Part shown: one piece after another, positions 16,150-25,800 of the stretch | Layout: each line of letters begins with the position of its first letter | Numbering within the stretch: the stretch's first letter is position 1 | DNA from: Bacteroidetes bacterium UBA7674 | Lineage (GTDB): Bacteria > Bacteroidota > Bacteroidia > Chitinophagales > Chitinophagaceae | Assembly (NCBI GenBank): GCA_002483105.1 | Contig: DLHG01000001.1 | Coordinates: 186,001 to 250,000 of the forward strand | Reading direction: 5' to 3' | Length of the DNA stretch: 64,000 bases | Notes under the pieces: model-generated | The model's database searches: none | The model's input: the letters and a program-made list of their open reading frames with translations, nothing else | Told to the model about the DNA's origin: nothing | Position numbers and translations under genes: made by a program

Positions 16150-17683
16150 AAGCACTACTAATGACTCAATTGCAGCAAGGCCCTTACAGGTACTGCTGTT
16201 ATTCTCCGTATTTGTTATTGCTACCTGCGGACTCATTTATGAGTTGATAGCGGGTACTCTTGCCAGTTATCTGTTAGGTGATTCCGTAACACAGTTCTCC
16301 ACTATCATCGGCGCTTACCTCTTCTCTATGGGGATTGGCTCCTGGCTATCTAAATTTATTGACGGGGACCTGCTGAAGTGGTTCATCCGTATTGAAGTAT
16401 TGGTAGGTATCATAGGTGGCATCAGCTCGTGCCTGCTTTTTATTCTATTTGAATATGCTGTTTCCTTCCGTATCATCCTTTATACATTAGTGGGCATCAC
16501 AGGCATACTTGTGGGGCTAGAGATACCACTGCTAATGCGCATACTGCAAGGCCGGCTGCAATTCAAAGAACTCGTGAGCCAGGTTTTTACTTATGATTAT
16601 ATAGGTGCGCTGCTGGCTTCGGTCATCTTTCCGCTGGTATTAGTCCCCTACTTGGGACTGATAAGAACATCCATTTTCTTTGGGCTGCTGAATATAGGTG
16701 TTGCATTATTTGTGCTGTACAGATTTCCTGAAACAAAGCGCTATCGTACAACATTCACATCCGGCATCGTTTTCTTCATCATGCTACTATTGGGTGGATT
16801 TGTCTTTGCAAATCGAATTATGACCTATACTGAAACGATCGCATTTCAGGACAAAGTGATCTACAGCAAAAGCACACAATATCAACGAATAGTTCTTACA
16901 CGAAATAACCATGAACTGAGACTCTTCCTAAATGGCAACTTGCAATTCAGCTCATCCGATGAATACAGGTATCATGAAGCGTTGATACATCCGGGGATGC
17001 AAGCACTACACAATGCTAAGGACATACTGGTATTGGGCGGAGGAGACGGACTGGCAGCAAGGGAGTTATTAAAATACCCCTCTATCAGGTCTGTTACGCT
17101 GGTAGATCTGGATAAAGGTATGACCGCGCTTTTTAAGGAGAATGAGATATTGACAGAACTCAATAAGAGATCTTTGCTCGACCCTAAAGTTACTGTAATA
17201 AATACGGATGCCTTTAGCTGGATAAGAGATAACAGGAAAGAATATGACGCCATTTTCATTGACTTTCCTGACCCTTCGAACTATTCTGTAGGAAAATTAT
17301 ATACCAACTCATTTTACGCCGAGGTTTACCGCTCGCTGAAGCAGGACGGATTTGCTGTGGTGCAATCCACCTCACCATATATGGCCCGGAGATCATATTG
17401 GTGTATCAACCACACAATTGAATCAGTTGGGTTCCTTACTATCCCGTATCATGCCTATGTGCCGTCATTTGGTGAGTGGGGATATACCTTATGCTCCAAA
17501 AATTACACTTGGAAAAATACAGGACAGCTACCCGCAGGCCTTAGATACATGAATAAAGCAACAATGGAAAATATGCTTTATTTTTCACCTGACATGGCAG
17601 ATGTCCCTACCGAAATTAACAAACTGAACAATCAGGTACTCGTGCATTATTTTGAAGAAGACTGGGGACCATATACACACTAA
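16142..17683 (+). CDS. Membrane-fused aminopropyltransferase (spermidine-synthase-like)
   Basis: 513 residues. The N-terminal 225 or so hold about seven membrane helices. The C-terminal part is a spermidine-synthase-like Rossmann domain with VLGGGDGLAARELLK (about residue 299), VTLVDLDKGM, and the catalytic gate DFPDPSNYSVGKLYT. Such enzymes normally move an aminopropyl group from decarboxylated AdoMet to an amine; the membrane-fused form is widespread but poorly characterised. It overlaps the DUF350 gene at its start and the FAD oxidoreductase gene by 32 bases at its end. The membrane half suggests that the acceptor is a lipid or a substrate handled at the membrane. Confidence 0.85.
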   Translation: MDKSTTNDSIAARPLQVLLLFSVFVIATCGLIYELIAGTLASYLLGDSVTQFSTIIGAYLFSMGIGSWLSKFIDGDLLKWFIRIEVLVGIIGGISSCLLFILFEYAVSFRIILYTLVGITGILVGLEIPLLMRILQGRLQFKELVSQVFTYDYIGALLASVIFPLVLVPYLGLIRTSIFFGLLNIGVALFVLYRFPETKRYRTTFTSGIVFFIMLLLGGFVFANRIMTYTETIAFQDKVIYSKSTQYQRIVLTRNNHELRLFLNGNLQFSSSDEYRYHEALIHPGMQALHNAKDILVLGGGDGLAARELLKYPSIRSVTLVDLDKGMTALFKENEILTELNKRSLLDPKVTVINTDAFSWIRDNRKEYDAIFIDFPDPSNYSVGKLYTNSFYAEVYRSLKQDGFAVVQSTSPYMARRSYWCINHTIESVGFLTIPYHAYVPSFGEWGYTLCSKNYTWKNTGQLPAGLRYMNKATMENMLYFSPDMADVPTEINKLNNQVLVHYFEEDWGPYTH

Positions 17684-19295
17684 TACAGGCGAAACAATCG
17701 ACCGTAAAAAATTTCTCTGGTACTTACTGGGCGTTCCCGCTATGGTATCGGGGTTGGGGGGCTTGTCTTGTAACCGGCAGAAGAGAATAACCGGAAAATT
17801 TGTAGGAAACTCAAGCACCATAGGGCATATGCTTCGCGATACATCTCAAATACCCGCCCCCTCAAAAGAGATAAAGACGCAGGTATTAATAGTGGGTGGT
17901 GGCATAGCAGGACTCTCAGCAAAACGATGGCTGCGCAAGAACAGTAAACTTGACGTGCTGCTCATAGAGATGGCGGAAGATGTTGGCGGCAACTCTGCCT
18001 ATGGCGAAAATAATGTTTCTGCATATCCCTGGGGGGCCCATTACCTGCCAATACCTTCACTGCACAACATCGAACTTATAGACTTCCTGCATGAGCATAA
18101 TATCATCATAGGATTTGATACCAAGGGGTTACCTATATATAACGAGTATTATTTGTGCCATGACCCTGAGGAACGTCTCAATATCAATGGGCATTGGCAG
18201 GAAGGGATTATTCCACAACTCGGCGTTCCGGACGAAGACAAGAAGCAGATAAAACGATTTCTGACGGAAATGGATGTTTACAGATCAGCGTTAGGTAGCG
18301 ATGGCAAAGATGCATTCGCAATTCCACTGGACAATTCGACTTGCGATGAAAAATATCGAGCACTGGACTCCACTAGCTTTAAACAATACCTAACAGAAAA
18401 TGGGTACACCTCTACATATCTGCTTTGGTACTTGGAATACTGCTGCAAAGACGACTACGGCTGTAATATAGCCGGCACCTCCGCTTGGGCCGGGATACAC
18501 TACTTTGCAGGAAGGAAAGGAAAAGCAGCGAATGCAGACCCCTCGGCGATACTCTCCTGGCCGGAAGGAAATGGCTTCCTGGTAAAACAGTTTAAGAAAG
18601 AGGACAACGCAGGTATAATGTCTTCTCACTTGGTGTATAAATTAGAAAAAGACGAAAAGCAAGTGACCGCTTATGTCTATGATGCGGCTAAAAAAGAGAG
18701 CATAACGATAGTTGCCGAAAAAATCATTATGGCCACACCGCAATACGTTAATAAAAAAATACTAGCTGATGTAGCACCCGACAGAAGTGTTGATACTTTT
18801 GATTATGCCCCATGGATAATTGCTAATATCACGATCAATGGGATGCCGGCACAGAGAGGCTTAGCACTTTGTTGGGACAATGTAGTGTACGATGCGGCTT
18901 CTGTAGGTTATGTAAATGCCAATCATCAAAATATCACTACAAACAGTAAGAAGGTGCTCACATTCTACCTCCCTTACACTAGTGACACACCAAAAACAGA
19001 AAGGAATAAACTCTATGCAGCTTCTTACGAACAACTGCAGGATAAAATACTAGAGGAACTGAACTACGCACACCCAGGCATCAGGCAATATATAGAACAT
19101 ATGGACATCCGGATGTGGGGACACGGCATGATTGCTCCTGTACCCGGTCTTATATGGGGTACACAACGGCACTTGGCAAAAAACAATATTGACAATAAAA
19201 TATTCTTCGCCCACTCTGACCTTAGCGGAATATCTATATTTGAAGAAGCATTCTACCAAGGAATAAAAGCGGCAAATGAGATAATGGGTACATGA
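17652..19295 (+). CDS. FAD-dependent oxidoreductase (amine-oxidase-like)
   Basis: 547 residues. An N-terminal hydrophobic stretch (about 24-40, IDRKKFLWYLLGVPAMVSG) suggests export or anchoring; it is not a clear Tat signal. FAD binding is shown by VLIVGGGIAGLSAKRWLRK (about 77-95) and by the C-terminal IFFAHSDLSGISIFEEAFYQG. The layout is that of flavin amine oxidases and phytoene-desaturase-like enzymes. It sits between the aminopropyltransferase and a His-motif membrane protein, overlapping both, so an amine or lipid-amine substrate is a reasonable inference. Confidence 0.75.
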   Translation: MKKTGDHIHTNTGETIDRKKFLWYLLGVPAMVSGLGGLSCNRQKRITGKFVGNSSTIGHMLRDTSQIPAPSKEIKTQVLIVGGGIAGLSAKRWLRKNSKLDVLLIEMAEDVGGNSAYGENNVSAYPWGAHYLPIPSLHNIELIDFLHEHNIIIGFDTKGLPIYNEYYLCHDPEERLNINGHWQEGIIPQLGVPDEDKKQIKRFLTEMDVYRSALGSDGKDAFAIPLDNSTCDEKYRALDSTSFKQYLTENGYTSTYLLWYLEYCCKDDYGCNIAGTSAWAGIHYFAGRKGKAANADPSAILSWPEGNGFLVKQFKKEDNAGIMSSHLVYKLEKDEKQVTAYVYDAAKKESITIVAEKIIMATPQYVNKKILADVAPDRSVDTFDYAPWIIANITINGMPAQRGLALCWDNVVYDAASVGYVNANHQNITTNSKKVLTFYLPYTSDTPKTERNKLYAASYEQLQDKILEELNYAHPGIRQYIEHMDIRMWGHGMIAPVPGLIWGTQRHLAKNNIDNKIFFAHSDLSGISIFEEAFYQGIKAANEIMGT

Positions 19296-20353
19296 GTAAG
19301 CAAACAAAAATACAGCCATGGATAAAAAATGTATCGTTTGATGCATGGTTCATACTTACGCCCCCATTCTTGGCATTGCTGGGCGTAGCACTTCTGCCTG
19401 CGGAGTTGAAAAGCGGCAATGAAATGCCATTGGCAGGATGGATATTGCTTATCCTATTTATTGACGTCGCACATGTTTATAGCACGTTGTTCAAAACTTA
19501 TTTCAACAACACGTATTTTAATGCCCAACGCCAACTATTCATTTGGACACCTATTATATGCTACGTTGCCGGCGTATTAATCTATAGCATAGATGGTATG
19601 CTATTCTGGAGAATATTGGCATATACAGCTGTTTTCCATTTTATACGACAGCAGTATGGTTTTATGAGGTTATACTCGCTGCATGAAACTAAAAAGAACT
19701 TATCATCTAAGATCAACACCGCTGCTATTTACAGTGCAACGATCTATCCTATAATATATTGGCATTGCACTCCCGGCAGAAACTTCACCTGGTTTGTTGA
19801 AGGGGATTTCCTGGCGCTTAACTCTATTATTATAAAGCAGTTTGCCCTTGCCCTTTATCTGGCAATCATAACCACCTACCTGTTAAAAGAAGCATGGCTT
19901 GTAGTAAAGTCAGGAGAAATAAACATCCCACGAAATACAGTGATCATAGGCACTACGGTATCCTGGTATTTCGGAATAGTCTATTTCAACGGAGACCTGG
20001 CGTTTACGCTACTGAATGTGGTATCCCACGGAATTCCATACATGGCATTGATATGGATCAATCGAAGACCTTCTGAAGTAGCGACAACGGAAAAAAGAAA
20101 GGTTTCTTCCACTATACTGAGCAAGAATGGGTTACTGTTCTTCATCAGTACAATTATCCTATTAGCATATCTTGAGGAAGGGTTGTGGGACGGACTAATA
20201 TGGAAAGAGCATGGGTCGATATTCTCCGGATTTTCGATCCTGCCCAAAGTTGAAAATTCAGAGCTTCTGGCGATCCTGGTCCCGCTGCTGGCACTGCCGC
20301 AACTTACGCATTACATACTGGACGGCTTTATCTGGAGAAAACAAAAGGCATAA
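19292..20353 (+). CDS. Polytopic membrane protein with conserved His motifs
   Basis: 353 residues and about nine hydrophobic helices. Charged or His-containing motifs lie at helix ends: DVAHVYSTLFKTYF, AVFHFIRQQYGFMRLY, VVSHGIPYMALIW and LPQLTHYILDGFIWR. Clustered His in a membrane protein recalls di-iron hydroxylases or desaturases, but the spacing does not match a family I know. It overlaps the FAD gene by four bases and ends the cluster, followed by a strong terminator. Confidence 0.65.
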   Translation: MSKQTKIQPWIKNVSFDAWFILTPPFLALLGVALLPAELKSGNEMPLAGWILLILFIDVAHVYSTLFKTYFNNTYFNAQRQLFIWTPIICYVAGVLIYSIDGMLFWRILAYTAVFHFIRQQYGFMRLYSLHETKKNLSSKINTAAIYSATIYPIIYWHCTPGRNFTWFVEGDFLALNSIIIKQFALALYLAIITTYLLKEAWLVVKSGEINIPRNTVIIGTTVSWYFGIVYFNGDLAFTLLNVVSHGIPYMALIWINRRPSEVATTEKRKVSSTILSKNGLLFFISTIILLAYLEEGLWDGLIWKEHGSIFSGFSILPKVENSELLAILVPLLALPQLTHYILDGFIWRKQKA

Positions 20354-20433
20354 CAACGAAATACGCATTCCGCCCCCTGCTAAAGCATAGGTTTTATCAT
20401 AACGCTTTACAGCAATGGATATATACAAAGAAC

Positions 20434-20466
20434 AAGAGCCGCAATTTTTGCGGCTCTTATTTTTTG
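20434..20466. terminator. Strong terminator closing the polyamine-type cluster
   Basis: AAGAGCCGCA pairs with TGCGGCTCTT, followed by TATTTTTTG. It separates the convergent 1572-residue T9SS protein gene from the cluster. Confidence 0.85.
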
Positions 20467-20481
20467 TATGACGTTCACTCA

Positions 20482-23400
20482 TTACTTCTTGGTAAACGGT
20501 ATAGCCACATTTTGGCCACCCGCATTCAGTATCAGCAGGTAGTTACCTGCAGGTACGTCACCAATGGTAATTTGCTTGTCTATCATGTTATTCTCTGCTT
20601 TCAGCTTGTCTGTTGCTATTACCTTTCCAGTCACATCCAGGATCCTCACAGCAGCCTTGCCATCCTTCATTTTCACAACGCCACTCAAGTTAAACTGGCC
20701 GTTATTTGGATTAGGATAAAGTATCAGGCCATTCTTGCTAGCTATCGTACCTACTTCTAAGCCAAATACGATACTATTAGACTCAGCGCTACATCCGTTA
20801 ATATCACTAACGGCACATGTATAAGTTCCGTTCTGTACAATAGTATAAGTTGACGCGGTTTCTCCCGGTATCGCTACACCATTCAGGTACCATTGATAAG
20901 ATGCAAATGTTCCTGTAACGGAAAGCACATTACCGGCTTGTGTGATGCTCGGTGTTGGTGGTGCATTTACCGTTACCAGTATAATAGAACGCTGACTTTC
21001 ACATTGACCGACTGTCTGGCTTACATAGTAAGGGGTAGTACCCGTAATTGTTGTTTGCGGTGTTGGCGCTATCGGGCTACCTACGCCACCTGTCAATACG
21101 TTATACCAAAGCAGGTTGTTACCTGTTGCAGTAAGTTGCGCAGCTATATCGTTTTGGCAATACACGATAGAGCCTAATACATTCGGCGTGTTTGGCGACA
21201 ATGATGATGTTACCACCAACGTTTGCGCCGAACTGCTGCCACATGCATTGTTAGCAACCACGCTTATTGTTCCACCTGCAGAAGTAGGTGTCGCCACTAT
21301 TGTATTGGTAGCACTCGTCCCACTCCATCCACCCGGAAGTGTCCAGGTATATGAGGTCGCGTTTACATCCAAGGGCACGGAATAAGTTACTGGGTTCCCC
21401 GAGCATACAGTTGTATTTCCTGTAATTGCACCCGGTGTCGGCAATAAGCTACCACCTATCACAGCGGTAGTAACAGCAGTATCCTTACAGCCCTGCGGCG
21501 AAGTAATGATCAAAGTATATGTACCACCATTCACAGGTTGCGCATTAGCAATAGTAGGGTTTGATAATGCTGACGCGAAACTATTCGGTCCTGTCCAGCT
21601 ATATGTTGACCCTAAAATGGTGCTCGTTCCTGTAAGCTGCAATGTACCACCGGTACATACTGGAGTATTGCACGATGCCGTAGCTACAGGTGCGGCATTT
21701 ACATTTACCACCGCAACGGCTGAAAGTCCCGGACATGCACCGGAAGAAACCATTACTGTATAGCTGCCACTTGCTGTAGCTGTATAAGAGCTGCTTGTTG
21801 CCCCGGTAATATTTACAGTGTTCAATAACCACTGGTAAGTATATCCTGTTCCCGTGTTTGCATTAAGTACAACGCTTCCGCCCGGGCAGAAAGATAAAGG
21901 CCCTGCAGGCGTTATTGTCGCGGTCGGCCCCACATTAACGGTAGTGCTGATCACGTTAGATGTATCGCTGCAACCTCCAAGGTTAGTTACTATTACGTCA
22001 TAAGTACCCGTAGCCGTTGCGTTATAAGTACTGCTCGTAGCTCCGGCTATGTTCACGCCACCATTCCGCCATTGATAAGTAACACCACTGCTGATGTTTG
22101 CTGTCAGTGTCACAAAGTTACCCAGGCAGAAAGACGTTGGCCCTCCTGCAGATATACTCACTACCGGCACATTGTACACATCAATGTATGATGTCTTGAT
22201 CAGTGTATCGTTACCCATATTATTGGTCACTACCAATGTTACCGGGTAAGTTCCTGCTGTATTATAGGTAACCGCCGGGTTAGCAATGGTAGAAGTTGAT
22301 GGTGTACCACCGGGGAAACTCCATAACCTAGAAGTGATTCCGGAAGACGAGTCGGTAAACTGAACCGAACCACCAGTGCAGATAGCCGTATCATTCACAC
22401 CGAATTTAGCCAGCGGCCCTATCGCGATGTTCACGTTATCCAGGTATATTGATTGTCCATAGTAACCGATATTTTCAAACTTCACCAGTACAGGGTTACC
22501 AACAAAAGAGGTAAGCCATACCGTATCCTTACGCCATTGAGCAGCAGTTGGTACAAATATGCCTGCTGTATAGTTTGGTGCCGTCGCCAGAACTGAGCCA
22601 GACTTGGCATATACAGGCGTGTATGTATCACCACAATCGGTAGAAACCAATACCCTGAGACTATCAGGATAAGTAGATGAATATGGTGCGTGTGCTACGT
22701 CAAAAGTAACACGTGCGTTATTGGTATTGGTCAGGTCAACTTTTGGCGCTATGATAGCGTCATGATCACCACCGGTATTTACGGCATAATTATCGAAACG
22801 GATAGACTTCGTACTGGTACCAAACCCACCGGCTCCGGTATAGCTGGCCCAGTTAGTGCCGCTCTCTGATAATAATTGCCAGTTTGTAGGTGGATAAGTG
22901 ACGCCTTCAAAACCTTCTACAACGTCTGTGCCCTGGCCCACTGAAACATTGATGTAATTGGTCTTTGTTTCTACATCAGTACCATTAGTTCCAACTGCAG
23001 TGAGTGTGGCATCGTAAAGTCCTACTGTATTGTATACAATCATCGGGGTATCCAATGTTGAAGTACTTGGCGTACCACCCGGGAAGTTCCAGCTAAATGA
23101 ATTGACACTACCTATGATCGTCTTGTAATAGCGAACCGTATCGCCGGGGCAAACTATCGTTTTGTCTGCATAGAAGTCCGCAACCGGGGGCAAGTTCAGG
23201 TTGATGCCCGCTTCCCATACACCCCGACCGAATGTCGATAGTCTAAGTATGCTATTCACCGTACCATCATTGAAGATCATGAAGTCAGTGTAGTTAGCCA
23301 CGCTCGGTAGTCCAGCAGCATTTGTCCATGTGGTACTGCTGTTGTCTTTATAATATACATAGGCGCCCATACTTACAAACAGGCGTTCATTAGTTGACTG

Positions 23401-25200
23401 GTCGTCATGAATGACCTTGCGGATATTAATGCTTGGCAGATTGCTGGTGATATTTGTCCAGTTGGCACCCTTATCTGTAGAGCGCCAAATGGTATTACCA
23501 CAGGTAACATATACTATGTTGGCATCATTCGCGTTTGTGGCTACACTACCCGTAGTACCTGTACCGGCCGGGGTGGCGAGTGTAGTAAAGGTCGGGGTTG
23601 CTGCCAGCGCGTTATCACTTCTCAGCAATTGGTTGCCTGAGTTCAGCACATACAGCGTATTCACATCAGCCCTGCACGATGCTATACCTCTCACCTGGGT
23701 TGCGTTAGTGGATATCTGTGTCCATGTTGGCGTGCCTGTATTAATATTTGTACTCCTCCATATTGTTGATTGACCAATAAAGGCCAGGCTGGTCTGCACG
23801 GGCGTAAACTCCATGAAGTTATTGTTGCTGGCAGCTATCGGTGAATTAAAGCTCTGATCGCCACCAAGCGGTTGCAGCGCACGGCGCTCACCCTGGTCCA
23901 TATAATATACTCTTGCATTCGGGAGATAGTCAAACCAGCAGCGGGAGAACCAGTCACCACCGCGATTGGTTTTCCATATGCCATCAAAGTATAGTTCACC
24001 ATTATCCTGTGTACCTATACTTACCATTTGTTTTATCAACGGACTTTGTGCAGCCCTGTATATTTCTGTTGCCGATAAGCCGTCACTTCTTTGCGACCAA
24101 ACGGTAGCAACCGGATCTGTAGAGAGCCATATACCACCATCATTTGCCTGGAAAAGTTGAGAGTTGTTGTACGGGTTCCATTCCACCTGGTGCATATCGG
24201 TATGCACCTCGTTCCACCACGACGTACGTTTGCTCCACGTTGCGCCTCCATCTGTTGAACGCCATACACAATGTGCAATGGCTATAAGTTCATTGGCATT
24301 TACAGGGTTGGCGTTGATGTCTATATTATAATTTCCCTGTGAACCAGAGGTAGGACTGCCATCGTAACATACCAGGCACTGAGTACTGCTGTTATATACG
24401 GTTGTAAAGTTCAGCCCGCCATCATTAGAGCGCATCACCATTCCGTTACCACCTGTTGTCAGAAGATAGACTCTTTGCGGGTCATTATTACTTACCGCCA
24501 TACGCATACCGCCATTACCACCGGGAGGTGTTACACCACTGGTAGCAGCTGTCCAGGTACTACCAAAGTCATTACTGTAATAGAAGTTCGTTGCAGTACA
24601 GGCATAAAGTATATTGTTACTGCCCGGTTTTGCTTTCATATCCCTGAATGAGCCTGTAGATAAGTTGGAAGCCGTCCAGGTCGTACCACCGTTTATCGTT
24701 TTATAGATACCATTATTGGTAGCTGCTACCAGCACATCATGGTTTGTAGGATCCATCAGGATCTCTACAGCCATACGGTTCCCTATACCTGTGTTGGCCG
24801 CAGCCCATGTGGCGCCACCATCGGTACTTTTCCATATTCCGTAGTCCGTGCTGTAATAGTCAGCATCACCCAGGCACAGGTAAAGGATGTTATCATCAGT
24901 AAAGTCTATACATACCGAAGAGCAATTCGTGGTAGGCAGTACTTCAGTACCGGTAGTTGGCGCCCACGCCACACCGTTGTTGTTACTGATGTACAAGCCT
25001 CCTGATGCACTCACCGCATATATCTTATTGGGATCTGTAGGGTGGAACTTCATCTGGCTCACACGGCCTATACCATGTATCTGTCCGCTCACATTCGTAG
25101 GGAATGCAAGTGGTCCGGTATTAGTCCATGGTCCAACAGGTTGTGCAATGGCAGTATTTATACTGAGTAGTAAAAAAAGTTGTAGTAAACCTTTTTTCAT
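20482..25200 (-). CDS. Giant T9SS-secreted protein with BNR, PKD and Ig-like modules
   Basis: 1572 residues. Signal peptide (about 1-19); a sialidase/VPS10-like beta propeller with many STDGGATW-type BNR repeats (about 40-680); a PKD domain (about 690-765, FSWNFPGGTPSTST); a MAM or cleaved-adhesin-like jelly roll (about 770-925); a second PKD (about 935-1010); several Ig-like modules (about 1015-1480); and a type A T9SS sorting domain (about 1495-1572, ILYPNPNNGQFNLSG). It is exported by the type IX system and bound to the cell surface or released. No catalytic residues are evident, so an adhesin or glycan-binding role is likely. A secreted partner gene lies 25 bases upstream in the same direction. 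Confidence 0.85.
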   Translation of the reverse strand: MKKGLLQLFLLLSINTAIAQPVGPWTNTGPLAFPTNVSGQIHGIGRVSQMKFHPTDPNKIYAVSASGGLYISNNNGVAWAPTTGTEVLPTTNCSSVCIDFTDDNILYLCLGDADYYSTDYGIWKSTDGGATWAAANTGIGNRMAVEILMDPTNHDVLVAATNNGIYKTINGGTTWTASNLSTGSFRDMKAKPGSNNILYACTATNFYYSNDFGSTWTAATSGVTPPGGNGGMRMAVSNNDPQRVYLLTTGGNGMVMRSNDGGLNFTTVYNSSTQCLVCYDGSPTSGSQGNYNIDINANPVNANELIAIAHCVWRSTDGGATWSKRTSWWNEVHTDMHQVEWNPYNNSQLFQANDGGIWLSTDPVATVWSQRSDGLSATEIYRAAQSPLIKQMVSIGTQDNGELYFDGIWKTNRGGDWFSRCWFDYLPNARVYYMDQGERRALQPLGGDQSFNSPIAASNNNFMEFTPVQTSLAFIGQSTIWRSTNINTGTPTWTQISTNATQVRGIASCRADVNTLYVLNSGNQLLRSDNALAATPTFTTLATPAGTGTTGSVATNANDANIVYVTCGNTIWRSTDKGANWTNITSNLPSINIRKVIHDDQSTNERLFVSMGAYVYYKDNSSTTWTNAAGLPSVANYTDFMIFNDGTVNSILRLSTFGRGVWEAGINLNLPPVADFYADKTIVCPGDTVRYYKTIIGSVNSFSWNFPGGTPSTSTLDTPMIVYNTVGLYDATLTAVGTNGTDVETKTNYINVSVGQGTDVVEGFEGVTYPPTNWQLLSESGTNWASYTGAGGFGTSTKSIRFDNYAVNTGGDHDAIIAPKVDLTNTNNARVTFDVAHAPYSSTYPDSLRVLVSTDCGDTYTPVYAKSGSVLATAPNYTAGIFVPTAAQWRKDTVWLTSFVGNPVLVKFENIGYYGQSIYLDNVNIAIGPLAKFGVNDTAICTGGSVQFTDSSSGITSRLWSFPGGTPSTSTIANPAVTYNTAGTYPVTLVVTNNMGNDTLIKTSYIDVYNVPVVSISAGGPTSFCLGNFVTLTANISSGVTYQWRNGGVNIAGATSSTYNATATGTYDVIVTNLGGCSDTSNVISTTVNVGPTATITPAGPLSFCPGGSVVLNANTGTGYTYQWLLNTVNITGATSSSYTATASGSYTVMVSSGACPGLSAVAVVNVNAAPVATASCNTPVCTGGTLQLTGTSTILGSTYSWTGPNSFASALSNPTIANAQPVNGGTYTLIITSPQGCKDTAVTTAVIGGSLLPTPGAITGNTTVCSGNPVTYSVPLDVNATSYTWTLPGGWSGTSATNTIVATPTSAGGTISVVANNACGSSSAQTLVVTSSLSPNTPNVLGSIVYCQNDIAAQLTATGNNLLWYNVLTGGVGSPIAPTPQTTITGTTPYYVSQTVGQCESQRSIILVTVNAPPTPSITQAGNVLSVTGTFASYQWYLNGVAIPGETASTYTIVQNGTYTCAVSDINGCSAESNSIVFGLEVGTIASKNGLILYPNPNNGQFNLSGVVKMKDGKAAVRILDVTGKVIATDKLKAENNMIDKQITIGDVPAGNYLLILNAGGQNVAIPFTKK

Positions 25201-25225
25201 GTTGTTGAATTATTTCTTGAAAAAA

Positions 25226-25648
25226 TTATTTCCTGTTATTCTCGTCTTTTATCTGTTGCCAGATAGCGAGTCTTTCGGTAGGTGTCAATATCCTTCCATC
25301 ATCCTGCACATAGGGAAGCATTTTCTCGTGCCAGCGATGATACTTTTTCACTTGTCTGCGCAGGTAGCTGTCTTGTTCTATTTTTACCTGCTTTTTCTTT
25401 GAAGGTGTCTTCTCCCGGGCTTTATACTCACCTATCATATCATGCTCGCTCGCAGGGAGGTCATTGTGCTTGAAATAAGTATTGAATGCTTTTTCTACTT
25501 CAAAATAATTGGCAGTAGTATCGTCAAGCATTGCTATCCAGAGTGGCTCACGGGCGTAGTCCTTCTCTGTGTACTTTGGGGATTGGGCGTTTGCGCACAA
25601 GCTGAGCAATACGCATCCCAGGGTGATGTAGAAATTTCTTATTTTCAT
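25226..25648 (-). CDS. Secreted protein upstream of the T9SS giant
   Basis: 140 residues from the ATG at 25648, which begins a good signal peptide (KIRNFYITLGCVLLSLCANAQ); a start 13 codons further upstream would bury it. The rest is helical and Lys-rich (KKKQVKIEQDSYLRRQVKKYHRWHEKML). No family is recognised. It lies 25 bases before the giant T9SS gene and is probably cotranscribed with it. The preceding terminator at 25750-25777 separates it from the TonB receptor. Confidence 0.6.
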   Translation of the reverse strand: MKIRNFYITLGCVLLSLCANAQSPKYTEKDYAREPLWIAMLDDTTANYFEVEKAFNTYFKHNDLPASEHDMIGEYKAREKTPSKKKQVKIEQDSYLRRQVKKYHRWHEKMLPYVQDDGRILTPTERLAIWQQIKDENNRK

Positions 25649-25749
25649 TAAATGGAATATGTAGTGATAAAGGTACTTATAAAACATAATTTATCACTCT
25701 ATATGGGGTAAACACACAAAATCTTAATGTGAAAACCATTTTTCAATAA

Positions 25750-25777
25750 AAAAGACGGTCCATAGTGACCGTCTTTT
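25750..25777 (-). terminator. Terminator of the TonB-dependent receptor gene
   Basis: AAAAGACGGTC pairs with GACCGTCTTTT around a six-base loop, with a T-run on the minus strand. Confidence 0.8.
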
Positions 25778-25800
25778 CAAAAGAATTCATGTGACCTGTA

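Noticed and set aside
14015..20466. Mobile element bounded by the AAGAGCCG hairpins at 14015 and 20434
   Set aside because: Both are ordinary terminators at the ends of transcription units; the sequence outside the stems does not match.
20893..22340. Repetitive stretches that could look like a repeat array
   Set aside because: They are the DNA of Ig-like and PKD modules in the T9SS protein. Repeats follow codon phase and differ in length, unlike CRISPR.
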